NCBI GenBank assembly: GCA_002413835.1
Contig: DHXU01000007.1
Span: 66,174 to 130,173, forward strand
DNA length: 64,000 bases
From: Candidatus Saccharibacteria bacterium UBA5148
GTDB lineage: Bacteria; Patescibacteriota; Saccharimonadia; Saccharimonadales; UBA4665
Reading direction: 5' to 3'
Position numbers and translations under genes: made by a program
The notes under the pieces: generated by a model
Seen by the model: only the letters and a program-made list of their open reading frames with translations
What the model was told of the DNA's origin: nothing
The model's database searches: none
In this document: positions 1-7,761 of the stretch, one piece after another
Layout: each line of letters opens with the position of its first letter
Numbering within the stretch: position 1 is the stretch's first letter

Positions 1-28
1 AAAACCCCAGTGCTTGCACCGGGGTTTT
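1..28 (-). terminator. Rho-independent terminator
   Basis: AAAACCCC pairs with GGGGTTTT around a small TGC/GCA inner stem. On the minus strand the hairpin ends in a T run and lies just after the stop of the NlpC/P60-like gene, so it probably ends that operon. It is symmetrical enough to work in both directions. Confidence 0.8.
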
Positions 29-39
29 ACGTTATATAG

Positions 40-573
40 CTACCGTATGACTCGTTTGACGGCGTGAATTGTTGCATACTGCTCAAGACTCGTGAACTTC
101 GCAAGCGGCCAGATGGCAACCGTACCCTCAAGTTTGTTGGCATGGATTAACAGTGGACTGCCGGCATCGTCCTTGTCACCGGTGTACATTGCGAGATGTA
201 TGCCCGCATACTGCTGGCCGATGAGCTTATCGCCAACCTCTTGATTGGTTAATTCTCGCTGGTCGTTATACGTCGGGTGGTAGGCTAGCGCGTAAGCTGG
301 TAGCTCTTGTCTGCCGCAGAATAGTACATCGCCCAGTTTTGCATCATCAAGCGAGGGAATCTGCGTAAAGTAAGGGTTATCACAGTACATCTCCCAGCCC
401 TTTACATTGCCGGGTAATCGCATGTCATACAGCCGTCGAATCAACAAGTGTATCAATGCAATACAGTTCAGGCCGCTCTGGGCTGCTTCGGCTTCTGTCG
501 TGATGACGTCCGGGCCGTTGGCAAAATTGTACGCATACCCACCCTTCAGGAATGAGCCGAAAACTGCGTTCAC
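40..573 (-). CDS. NlpC/P60-like cysteine peptidase-fold protein
   Basis: This 177-residue protein probably has an NlpC/P60-type fold. A cysteine sits in a helix start (GLNCIALIHLL), and later segments carry histidines (YAGIHLAMYTG and LLIHANKLEG), which is the Cys-His spacing expected of that superfamily. I chose the GTG at 573, whose last two bases overlap the TGA of the upstream gene (GTGA), implying translational coupling. The in-frame ATG at 648 would only add residues antisense-like to the upstream gene's C-terminus. No signal peptide is visible. It may act on peptidoglycan or be a non-peptidase member. The fold is inferred from motifs and the function is uncertain. Confidence 0.65.
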   Translation of the reverse strand: MNAVFGSFLKGGYAYNFANGPDVITTEAEAAQSGLNCIALIHLLIRRLYDMRLPGNVKGWEMYCDNPYFTQIPSLDDAKLGDVLFCGRQELPAYALAYHPTYNDQRELTNQEVGDKLIGQQYAGIHLAMYTGDKDDAGSPLLIHANKLEGTVAIWPLAKFTSLEQYATIHAVKRVIR

Positions 574-953
574 TGCCGGGTGAGTTCCCAGCGACCGACG
601 TAGACGTCGGGCTGGTTTTTGACCTGGTCCTGGCCGATGCCCACCCATTTGCCGGCGATGCGGCGCTTGTCAGCGTCGATGATCATTTCCAGCGAGCCGC
701 TGTATAATTTGCCCTCGTACTCGCCGTCGACGGCGGTATTCTCGGTCCAAGTGCCGCGAGCGAAGTCGTCGTCAATCCGCAGCCGCACTAACATATAGGC
801 GCCGTGCTCGTCGGGCAGGCTCTGAAAGACTACCAGTGTGCCTTTTTGCTGGGCCACGACTTCGCATTCGCTCATATCGTCGCCGTCATGATTATTACTG
901 GGATACCAATGGGTACAGTGCCATGCACCCGAAAAATCTACGTCGTCTGCCAT
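570..953 (-). CDS. Conserved protein of unknown function, paralogue A
   Basis: This 127-residue protein matches the neighbouring gene at 1038-1433 along its whole length. Both share W-H-x-T-x-W-Y-P-S-N near the N-terminus, followed by HDGDD, GKWVG and a final WELTR. The alternating strand pattern suggests a small beta-barrel, perhaps lipocalin-like, but I do not recognise the family. The start at 953 is set by AGGAGG eight bases upstream. The longer frame to 992 has no binding site. It is translationally coupled to the NlpC-like gene through the GTGA overlap, so the two products may work together. No signal peptide or membrane helix is present, so it is likely cytoplasmic. Confidence 0.75.
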   Translation of the reverse strand: MADDVDFSGAWHCTHWYPSNNHDGDDMSECEVVAQQKGTLVVFQSLPDEHGAYMLVRLRIDDDFARGTWTENTAVDGEYEGKLYSGSLEMIIDADKRRIAGKWVGIGQDQVKNQPDVYVGRWELTRQ

Positions 954-1037
954 ACCATGTGCCTCCTGTGACTTATGTAATAAGTCTAACACAATATATT
1001 GCTAGAATTGCCACTTTCTACGTGCGATGGCCATCTG

Positions 1038-1433
1038 TTAGCTGGGCTGAGGAGCGGTGCGGGTCAGTTCCCACTTGCCGGTATAGATCTCCGGGCGCTG
1101 CTTCTCCAGGTCGCGGCCGACGCCCACCCATTTGCCGCTCATCCGCTGCTTGTCGTCATCAACAATCAACTGCAGGACGCCGCTGTACATCATGGCCCGG
1201 AATTCGCCTTCGGGCGATGTGTTTTCCAACCAGCTGCCGGCGGCTAATTCGTTGTCAACCACCAGGCGCATCTGGATGTAAGCGTGGATTGGGTTCGGTA
1301 GGCTATGAATGACCAGCTCGTTGCCGGTCTGTTGGATCTCGACATCGTATTCGCTGGTGTCGTCGCCGTCATGCGTGTTGCTTGGGTACCAATAGGTGCT
1401 GTGCCAGGTTCCCGCAAAGGTGTCGTCGGTCAT
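1038..1433 (-). CDS. Conserved protein of unknown function, paralogue B
   Basis: This 131-residue protein is a tandem paralogue of the gene at 570-953 and shares the WYPSNxHDGDD, MYSGxLxxIxDxDK and GKWVGxGxD blocks. The start at 1433 is preceded by GGAG six bases away. The TTG four codons earlier lies inside that binding site and is unlikely. Some 84 bases separate it from paralogue A, so both could share a transcript, though paralogue A keeps its own strong binding site. Function is unknown. The duplicate pair suggests related but distinct ligands. Confidence 0.75.
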   Translation of the reverse strand: MTDDTFAGTWHSTYWYPSNTHDGDDTSEYDVEIQQTGNELVIHSLPNPIHAYIQMRLVVDNELAAGSWLENTSPEGEFRAMMYSGVLQLIVDDDKQRMSGKWVGVGRDLEKQRPEIYTGKWELTRTAPQPS

Positions 1434-1574
1434 ATGATTCTCCAATCGTATAGGTGTTATCTTAGCACAATCAGGGCAGATGTTTCCTGAATTACATTTA
1501 ACATAAGCGGAATTGACGAGGCGTACACAAAGTCATATTCTAACAATAGAAAGGTTCTTAAAATAGTAAGTACT

Positions 1575-1817
1575 ATGACTGAACTACTGGAGGGCTCGAG
1601 GGGTGGCGAGGGTGTTAATTCAGGTGAGGGCGGCACTGATCCGCGGGATGGAAGTGTCGCAACGGACCCGGAACAAAGTGCTGCCCGAGGGGCTGCGCGG
1701 AAGGTTTTAGCATGGCTGCAGGGCGGTACATTAGACGAAATCGAGCTAAGAAACGCAATAGCCACGGAAGATGACAGTGAACGGACGCGGCAGCAGCAGT
1801 TGCAACAGCAACAATAA
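1575..1817 (+). CDS. Hypothetical small protein, Gly/Glu-rich
   Basis: This 80-residue frame has a Gly/Ser-rich first half, a central helix-like segment (AARKVLAWLQGG) and a poly-Gln tail (QQQLQQQQ). No clear ribosome binding site precedes it. It lies directly upstream of a helix-turn-helix gene in the same direction, at the edge of the GC-rich actinobacterial-looking patch. It could be a small accessory protein of that patch or a chance frame. No family is recognised. Confidence 0.4.
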   Translation: MTELLEGSRGGEGVNSGEGGTDPRDGSVATDPEQSAARGAARKVLAWLQGGTLDEIELRNAIATEDDSERTRQQQLQQQQ

Positions 1818-1830
1818 ATAAAATACAAAT

Positions 1831-2262
1831 ATGGTGGCCGTAACAGGAACACCCTCAAAATCGCTGCACGAGTACATCCGGCTGTCAGCAACGCTCAGAC
1901 GCCGCACCGATGCAGTCACAACCCGCGACGATCGAGTACATGTGCGACGACGTCGCCTGTCTGCCGCCGACCACGTCGCGATCCTGCTCGCCTACCAGCA
2001 CGGCGCAACGATGGCCAAACTCGCACGGCAGATCGGCGTGAGGCGAACCACGGTCAGCGCAGTCCTACGCCGGGCAGCTATACCTGTACGCGTGGGATTG
2101 GTACCCACTGCGGAGCAAATCAACGAAGCCATTCGGTTGTACGGCGACGGCTGGTCACTCGCCCGGATCGGCAAGAGGCTGCACTTTGACGCCAAGACGA
2201 TCCGCCGACACCTCATCCATCGTCAGGTCGTGATGAGAGGTCCAAACGATTGGCAACGGTGA
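1831..2262 (+). CDS. Double helix-turn-helix DNA-binding protein, recombinase-tail-like
   Basis: This 143-residue basic protein contains two helix-turn-helix units. The first is near residues 45-85 (MAKLARQIGVRRTTVSAVL). The second is near residues 90-140 (GWSLARIGKRLHFDAKTIRR) and ends in the MRGPNDWQR motif. This pattern resembles the C-terminal DNA-binding tails of actinobacterial resolvase or transposase-associated proteins, but no catalytic recombinase domain is present. Codons are strongly GC-rich compared with flanking genes, which suggests transfer, plausibly from an actinobacterial host. It may be a remnant of a mobile element or a stand-alone regulator. Confidence 0.6.
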   Translation: MVAVTGTPSKSLHEYIRLSATLRRRTDAVTTRDDRVHVRRRRLSAADHVAILLAYQHGATMAKLARQIGVRRTTVSAVLRRAAIPVRVGLVPTAEQINEAIRLYGDGWSLARIGKRLHFDAKTIRRHLIHRQVVMRGPNDWQR

Positions 2263-2425
2263 CAGCGTTGTCGTCGACGCAGGCGACGAAGTCCAACGAT
2301 CGACAGTTGACCCCGTGGGCTTAGCGACGAGATCCCTTGCCGCTGCATTGCCGCATCTGGCCACCGTTCTCAAGCGCTGACAGACTACTGTTCGAGAAAC
2401 GCACGCGATCGAGGAGGGCGATCGT

Positions 2426-2617
2426 ATGGCTACTCGACTTCTGTTCACCCGTGCCGACGGCAAATGGGCCTGGCATCTGACCGTAAATGGCAACGTGGTC
2501 GCGACTGACGGCGGACAGTGCAACGAAAACGAGAGCGATGCACGCGACATGGCCGACCGCATCATTAGTGGAGAGTTTGCCGATGCGGAAAAGAAAATCC
2601 GGCACCCAAGCAAGTAG
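2426..2617 (+). CDS. YegP/DUF1508-like small protein
   Basis: This 63-residue protein matches the DUF1508 (YegP) pattern of a short beta-rich repeat: DGKWAWHLTVNGNVVATDGG followed by a helix (DARDMADRIISG). A strong AGGAGGG lies seven bases before the ATG. The sequence looks actinobacterial in style, and the DNA around it is GC-rich and ends abruptly at about 2690, where a different, truncated gene begins on the other strand. Molecular function of the family is unknown. It was likely acquired together with the helix-turn-helix gene upstream. Confidence 0.65.
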   Translation: MATRLLFTRADGKWAWHLTVNGNVVATDGGQCNENESDARDMADRIISGEFADAEKKIRHPSK

Positions 2618-2694
2618 TGGCAGGCGAGCCGGAACGATCTCGACGCCCACGCCGAAGGCGGGGGGGGTGCGTGGATCGACGGCGTAGGTGGAGG

Positions 2695-2919
2695 CACCAA
2701 CTGAGGATCAAGTTGGCCACCCGCAGCCTTATCCCGTAGAAAGCGCAGATATTTCAGGATGCCTTCGTGCAAGGCCTGATACTCGGGCTTGTCACTATGA
2801 AACAGCAGGAACGGATCGATAAACAGCGGCAAGTCCGAGGTCACAGAGACATCGAAGGCGCTGTACGTGTCCAGCACGCCCGGCTCAATACAGAGGTACT
2901 GAGACAGGTACAACTCCAT
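2695..2919 (-). pseudogene. N-terminal fragment of a larger uncharacterised protein
   Basis: About 75 residues starting at MELYLSQYLCIEP look like a genuine conserved N-terminus, including DLPLFIDPFLLFHSDKPEY and LKYLRFLRDKA. I associate this start with a longer uncharacterised bacterial protein. After GGQLDPQL the frame runs into a proline-rich stretch and then the antisense of the DUF1508 gene, so the rest has been lost. The frame remains open to 2155 only because the opposite strand is coding. An alternative start is the ATG at 2934. The truncation point coincides with the edge of the GC-rich patch, consistent with replacement by recombination. Confidence 0.6.
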
Positions 2920-2934
2920 GTGCTCAGTATACAT

Positions 2935-3200
2935 GGCTCCGCGAGGAGCTGCAGGCTGCAGCACGCCACATGGCGGCCCGGACATAGCTGGCGGGCGCTG
3001 CTCGTGCCACGTGAAAGAGCACCTCACGGTCAGGAATAGTCCTCACCGCAGCCGATTTTGGGGTCGGATGCGCGCGCCCATAACCGGCACTTATGTACTG
3101 GCGGTGAAACTGGCGAACAGGAACCCGCACATAACTTAGCATTTAGTGATGGGTTTGGCCGTGGGTCTATCCGAACATTGTAGCTATGAAATGCCCCCTG
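2935..3200. other. Intergenic region without a recognised gene
   Basis: No frame here has convincing protein character on either strand. The leading part is GC-rich and continuous with the eroded gene to its left. The right end holds the likely promoter of the exported lectin-like protein. Confidence 0.5.
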
Positions 3201-3206
3201 TATACT
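3201..3206 (+). promoter_or_regulatory. -10 element of the lectin-like gene
   Basis: TATACT ends nine bases before the ATG at 3216, and no ribosome binding site lies between. The transcript would have almost no leader, fitting the leaderless pattern seen elsewhere in the window. Confidence 0.45.
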
Positions 3207-3215
3207 TATGCTTAT

Positions 3216-4442
3216 ATGAGTTCTGCCAAGCTACTAACTATGAAACACGGACTATCGTTACCGCAGATAGGCAGCCTGATCGTGACCGTGATTGCGGTTG
3301 CTAGTGTCGGCGCCTATCTCTTAAACGGTAGCTATGCGGCAACACCAGCAGTAGCGGCTGAAGCTGAAACAGGCAATGTTTCTACTCCCGCAACGGTACG
3401 AACTGATCCTACCGCTAGCGGTGGTGCGTACGTGCGATTTGGAAGTGGCTCGTCAACAAATTATGATGCAACCATAATGGGCGACCACCCGGTGGCCTTC
3501 TGGGCGATGAACTCAACGAACGCATCCGAAACCGACTTGACGGGCAATGGGCACACAGGAAATTACTGCTCCGAATCAACATATGAAGCTGGACGCGGAT
3601 CATGTTCGACTCCGTTCACTCCAGCACTAACTGCCATGCCTAACGGGGAAAGCGCGGCCAAGTTCAATGAGTCAGCCTGTACGCGGACTGGGTCGTCAAG
3701 CGGTACCTTCCCTTGCCAGTACATGAAAGCGTCCGATAGTGATGCTTTTTCAATCCCGACCACAAAACAATTAACTGTCGAGGCTTGGATTAAGCCGAAC
3801 GTGCTTCAGCATCCATTTTCCGACAGCACAGGCTCGTACACAGATTGGGCAGGTAAATGCGAAACTTATGGATCCCCAGCTAATTGTGAATGGGAAGGGC
3901 GAATGTACAACGCCAGCACCTCCCAGTACAGATGTAGCCGTATCGATGGCTATGTATTTAACTCTTCGGCCAGTCTTGGCAGCGCAGCTGACTGGCAACC
4001 GGCTGGGGCTAACTCCGGACAGATACCTGCCGATACCAATTACGGCACAGCTAATTGCATGCAATCGATTCTTGCAGCCAACCAATGGCTACAGGTAGTG
4101 ATTGAATATCAGACTTTAACTACGCCGGCAGCGTGCAATTCGTCATATCCCGGCACAATTAACATCTGGGTTAACGGCGTTGAGCAAAATTTCGCTTACC
4201 ACCAGACGACTGGCTGTATGAGCCAGCACAACATCGCGCCTGGCAACTACTCGTCGCCGGTTGACATCGGGACTATGGCGCATGATGGCTTCTTTGATGG
4301 AGCGATAGGTAAAGTTGCGATTTACAACTCGGTTCTTTCGCAAACCCAAATCAATAATCATTTCACGGCTATGACCGGTGCAGCGGTCTCGGGAAGTTGT
4401 GGCTCGCACGGTGATTGCTCTATACCGGTGCCAACTCAATAA
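3216..4442 (+). CDS. Exported LamG/concanavalin A-like lectin-domain protein
   Basis: A hydrophobic segment near residues 18-40 acts as signal or anchor. A short acidic module (residues about 48-76, EAETGN to TASGGAYVRFG) follows, and then a LamG-type laminin/pentraxin-like domain of about 300 residues. Typical LamG strings are VAFWAMN, LTVEAWIKPN and the closing GAIGKVAIYNSVLS. Several cysteines suggest disulfides outside the cell. I prefer the ATG at 3216, just after a TATACT box, over ATG codons at 3186 and 3240. The ASGG module recurs in the exported proteins at 43812 and 52286. The likely role is binding glycans at the cell surface, perhaps on the host. Confidence 0.7.
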   Translation: MSSAKLLTMKHGLSLPQIGSLIVTVIAVASVGAYLLNGSYAATPAVAAEAETGNVSTPATVRTDPTASGGAYVRFGSGSSTNYDATIMGDHPVAFWAMNSTNASETDLTGNGHTGNYCSESTYEAGRGSCSTPFTPALTAMPNGESAAKFNESACTRTGSSSGTFPCQYMKASDSDAFSIPTTKQLTVEAWIKPNVLQHPFSDSTGSYTDWAGKCETYGSPANCEWEGRMYNASTSQYRCSRIDGYVFNSSASLGSAADWQPAGANSGQIPADTNYGTANCMQSILAANQWLQVVIEYQTLTTPAACNSSYPGTINIWVNGVEQNFAYHQTTGCMSQHNIAPGNYSSPVDIGTMAHDGFFDGAIGKVAIYNSVLSQTQINNHFTAMTGAAVSGSCGSHGDCSIPVPTQ

Positions 4443-4498
4443 CACAAATCATTAAATCACCACGTACGGCGATCTTCAGACAGGGCGTCAGTGTTGGA

Positions 4499-7063
4499 TC
4501 AAGACACGCCTACGCAGTAGGCGACTGACAGCGCGGTTAACGCACCGAGCGTCGAGGGGAGCGTTGTGCGCCCTGTATCGGCCGTGGCATATTTTGGACT
4601 AGCAAACCCCGTATTGATGAACGCATTCCCGTTGCCTCGCGGGAATGTTGGCCCGGTGGTCCCATTGAATAGGAATGCTACCTGAATCTCCCCTGCTGCC
4701 ACCGCGACAGGTCCGCCGGAGATCGCCATCGACTTGACGCCGGTTGTGCCCGGGCTGGCCCAGACAGCAGATTGATCGACTGTCGCTCCAAGTAGCGTTC
4801 CTCCCTGGTAGATGCCTGCGAAACATTGGCCTGATGTCAGAGTTCCGCCCAAAGTGGTAATCTGTGTGACTAGGTTCGTAATATTACATGCGTCTGGTAT
4901 GTGCACCCCGAACACGTATACGGTGCCGGAAGTAGCAAGTGCTGTTGAAGACGCAGCCGTTTCCGGGTCGTTCGTCCATCCGAACCAGCCCCGATCAGGC
5001 GGCGTGGCGTTGTAGCGACCATGAGTGTGATCGGAACGCGAAACTGTCGTGGCCGCACCGACCGCACCGACCTTCGTGTCTGGGGTAGGCGCAGCAACAC
5101 CATAGGATATTGATGTCGATGCTGACGCAGCTATGGTCATAAACTCGCCGAATGTCAGTACCGCCATGCCCAGAGAGTTAATCTCAGCAATAATGGACTG
5201 GAAGTCCGACAAAGCTATCTCGGTCATTGCCCCCGGCGCGCCAGTTACAACCTTGTGGAATGTCAAAATTTTCACACCGTGATTTGCAGCCACAGCTTGC
5301 AATGAGCCGACACCGGAGCCAATCAACGCCGCAGGAGTGAAACCACCAGAATAGGTTGTTACTGACGACAATGCTGGGATACGAAACGGGTCGCCGATCG
5401 GGTAGGTACCACCAGGTTTATTGGTGCCGCCGGCAGTGGTACGGGCCCACGGGAAATATTTCTGAACAATCGTTTGCGTGGGTACACCGTCGGTAGTAGA
5501 ACCATACTGGCCCAGAGGATAGGCAGTACCGTCACCTCGAAAACCATTGGCCCGCAACCACGCCTTTTGTGCCCGCAGGTCTGCGTCAAGCGCTGCGGCC
5601 GTCATACCAGTGTAGGATGCTGCGTGATCAGAGTCCGTAAAGGCGTGCGAGTTGATCTCATGGCCCTCGTCCTGCATGACCCGCAACTGATCTGCGGTGA
5701 CACGTCCCGACTGCCCCACCTGGTCCGTGATAACGAACGTCGATGCCCTATATCTGTATAAATCCAGAACGGGCTTACCATGCGCCCATGATTCCCCTAA
5801 TACGTCATCGAAACAGATCACGACCGCACCATTAGGAAACAAGCTCGTCGGTTCCGGCACAAAGTCAACTTCATCAACGTGTAACGTGACTTCACCCGCT
5901 GATGCCGTCCGCGCAATTTCGAATTTGATTTTGGTGATACCAGTACGGGTCGGTGAACCTATTATCTGGGCATCAGCGACGTTCAGCACAATGACAACCC
6001 AACCTTGCTGAGCCACCGTGCCGCCCGAGATGATTGCGTTCGACCCGCCAGCAGTCCCCTGAACAAACCACTTATAGGCATTAGCATACCCTGAGTCGTC
6101 CGCAACCCACACATTCATATAATTCACGTTGGTGATGTCGTCAATTTTGACTCTACAGCGAACCTGCTTCGAGGTGAAGTCAAGTGCAAGCGTTGGCGAT
6201 TCAATCTTGAACGCACCGGTGCCTGATGTTGTGACCTTTGAGGACTGTGCTCCGGTGATATAGTCGGTCGTATCATTCGCAACGAAGCCCGTTGAGCCCG
6301 TCCAGCCGTGTCCCGATTCAAACTGCGAGATCAAATCCGACGCCGCAACCCACGGTTGTGGCTTGGTCTGGGGTGGATATAGGCCAGAGCCGTCTGAGCC
6401 ACCAAGCGCACCGCCGTAGAGCACCGATGCATAAGTGCTACTAAGTGTCCCCGCCTGAGCAGTCACAGGTAGCCTGGCGTCGGCTACTGTGCCACTCGTC
6501 AGGTTGCTGGCGTTGGCCGCGTTGGTTGCAACTGTAGTAGCGGCACCAGCTGCATCGAAGTCGCCTGTAGCATGAGTAGCCGCAGTACCAAGACCGAGGT
6601 TAGTGCGGGCAGTCGGGGCGCTGGCTAGGTCACTTAGGTTTGAGGCCTTCTGGGCTGCTCCGGCTACGGTCGTGTTAGCGGAGATAATCGAGGTAACATT
6701 AGCAGACGTGGCCAGGGTGGGAGTTGTCGCCGTACCACTAAGATCACCGGTAAGCTGGACGAGGCCTTTGGTGGTAGTAGAAGCATCCGGGGCACCGGCA
6801 CTGACAGTACTATCGACATAGGTCTTGTTGGTAGCTTGAGAGCCGGTAGTAGGGATGGGAACAACCGGAGAAGAGGAGAAGGTCTTAGTACCGGCAATAG
6901 TTTCGTTAGTAGTGTTATGAACGGTAGTGGAATCATCCGCTTTGGCGGCTAGAGTACCGGAAGCTTTAAGACTGCCGTCTGAGTTGTGTTCGACTGTTAG
7001 GAAGTCATTGAGAATGGTGCCCCAGGTGTTATCATCTTGACCAGGAATTGGAAGTCGTACCAT
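4499..7063 (-). CDS. Phage-tail-fibre-like protein with embedded polysaccharide deacetylase (NodB) domain
   Basis: This 854-residue protein begins like tail-fibre or appendage proteins (LPIPGQDDNTWGTILNDFL), then has about 200 residues of low-complexity Ala/Thr repeats of fibre type. A beta-sandwich-like stretch leads to a NodB deacetylase-like domain near residues 408-640, with CFDD as the metal-binding motif, INSHAFTD as the second motif and YPLGQYGS. A C-terminal fibre head (GAATTVSRSDHTHGRY onward) follows. It lacks a classical signal peptide. An SD-like AAAGGAA precedes the ATG and lies partly in a perfect inverted repeat. It may be a domesticated phage adhesin that binds and trims cell-wall or capsule glycans. 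The deacetylase assignment is by motif, and activity is unproven. Confidence 0.75.
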   Translation of the reverse strand: MVRLPIPGQDDNTWGTILNDFLTVEHNSDGSLKASGTLAAKADDSTTVHNTTNETIAGTKTFSSSPVVPIPTTGSQATNKTYVDSTVSAGAPDASTTTKGLVQLTGDLSGTATTPTLATSANVTSIISANTTVAGAAQKASNLSDLASAPTARTNLGLGTAATHATGDFDAAGAATTVATNAANASNLTSGTVADARLPVTAQAGTLSSTYASVLYGGALGGSDGSGLYPPQTKPQPWVAASDLISQFESGHGWTGSTGFVANDTTDYITGAQSSKVTTSGTGAFKIESPTLALDFTSKQVRCRVKIDDITNVNYMNVWVADDSGYANAYKWFVQGTAGGSNAIISGGTVAQQGWVVIVLNVADAQIIGSPTRTGITKIKFEIARTASAGEVTLHVDEVDFVPEPTSLFPNGAVVICFDDVLGESWAHGKPVLDLYRYRASTFVITDQVGQSGRVTADQLRVMQDEGHEINSHAFTDSDHAASYTGMTAAALDADLRAQKAWLRANGFRGDGTAYPLGQYGSTTDGVPTQTIVQKYFPWARTTAGGTNKPGGTYPIGDPFRIPALSSVTTYSGGFTPAALIGSGVGSLQAVAANHGVKILTFHKVVTGAPGAMTEIALSDFQSIIAEINSLGMAVLTFGEFMTIAASASTSISYGVAAPTPDTKVGAVGAATTVSRSDHTHGRYNATPPDRGWFGWTNDPETAASSTALATSGTVYVFGVHIPDACNITNLVTQITTLGGTLTSGQCFAGIYQGGTLLGATVDQSAVWASPGTTGVKSMAISGGPVAVAAGEIQVAFLFNGTTGPTFPRGNGNAFINTGFASPKYATADTGRTTLPSTLGALTALSVAYCVGVS

Positions 7064-7074
7064 AGTGCAATTCC

Positions 7075-7095
7075 TTTATGGGTTATACCCATAAA
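7075..7095 (-). promoter_or_regulatory. Perfect inverted repeat over promoter/SD of the fibre gene
   Basis: TTTATGGG and CCCATAAA flank TTATA exactly. Read on the minus strand, the centre contains TATAAC, a possible -10, and the near arm runs into the AAAGG binding site of the fibre gene. It could be an operator or an RNA hairpin that hides the binding site. Confidence 0.5.
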
Positions 7096-7164
7096 GTACC
7101 ATAAGCGACTTGACTATTGCAAATAGGATACAGCAACGTGCGGTTGGCCATGACTGCTACGCCG

Positions 7165-7380
7165 CTATTTCGGGGACTCGACGTTCGGTTCGCGCCCCCC
7201 CTTAATCCGATGCATTTCGTCAAGGAATTCGCGGTGCAATGAACCAGACTCGTAGTCGCCGATGAGACCCGGAAAATCCTCGCACAAGCTGGCGTAGTAG
7301 TGCGGCCCGCAGTAGCCAATCATGACATCGTTCTTGTCCCACTGGCAGACGGTCGGATCGTGGCTGGCCAGCCACCGCAC
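7165..7380 (-). CDS. Hypothetical protein, possibly N-terminally truncated
   Basis: This 71-residue protein, starting at a GTG at 7380, looks coding: DPTVCQWDKNDVMIGYCGP and DYESGSLHREFLDEMHRI are well-mixed and hydrophilic. The reading frame stays open about 13 codons further upstream to a TGA, with sensible residues (VVERF) but no start codon or ribosome binding site. The gene may therefore have lost its 5' end near the tRNA-Ala terminator. I do not recognise the family. Confidence 0.45.
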   Translation of the reverse strand: MRWLASHDPTVCQWDKNDVMIGYCGPHYYASLCEDFPGLIGDYESGSLHREFLDEMHRIKGGREPNVESPK

Positions 7381-7452
7381 GAACCGTTCGACGACCTGAC
7401 ATGCTCGAAGCGATCAGGACGGCCGAGTTACGGCCCGTGCCTGACGCGGGCA

Positions 7453-7485
7453 CAAAAAAACCCGGGAGCCGTAAGGGCTCCCGGG
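7453..7485 (-). terminator. Terminator of tRNA-Ala
   Basis: CCCGGGAGCC and GGGCTCCCGGG form a strong hairpin with a GTAA/TTAC loop. On the minus strand it is followed by seven T residues. It lies about 40 bases downstream of the tRNA gene. Confidence 0.85.
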
Positions 7486-7521
7486 TCACGGGCAAGGTCC
7501 GTGGTTTGAACGTCGAACTTT

Positions 7522-7598
7522 TGGTGGAGCATATCGGATTCGAACCGATGACCTCATCCATGCCATGGATGCGCGCTAGCCAACTGTGCCAATGCCCC
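7522..7598 (-). tRNA. tRNA-Ala (anticodon GGC)
   Basis: The 77-base gene folds as a cloverleaf. The acceptor strands GGGGCAT and ATGCTCC pair with a G3-U70 wobble, the alanine identity element. The anticodon stem CATCC/GGATG encloses ATGGCAT, giving anticodon GGC for GCC codons. The T-arm is ATCGG-TTCGAAT-CCGAT. The discriminator A and a CCA end are encoded. The D-stem has one mismatch. Confidence 0.93.
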
Positions 7599-7749
7599 AT
7601 ATTACCTCACCTATAATACCAGTGATTACCTCCAGTTCAAGACTTTTGCTATACACTTTCATGTACCGATTATATAGACCTCCTGTTGTGCTATACAAAC
7701 CTACAAAGTCTGCTGCCAATGCTTTCACGATACTGAATAGTTATTTTGC

Positions 7750-7755
7750 TATAAT
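7750..7755 (+). promoter_or_regulatory. -10 box giving a leaderless start
   Basis: A consensus TATAAT is followed by exactly six bases and then the ATG at 7762. Transcription would begin at or within a base of the start codon. Confidence 0.6.
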
Positions 7756-7761
7756 CAGGCT

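Noticed and set aside
2155..2694. The long C-terminal extension of the fragment gene on the minus strand
   Set aside because: It is the antisense of the DUF1508 and helix-turn-helix genes and is not protein-like. Only the first 75 or so residues are believable.
7220..7600. A 126-codon minus-strand frame over tRNA-Ala and its terminator
   Set aside because: It reads through a tRNA gene and a terminator hairpin and competes with a better frame at 7165-7380.
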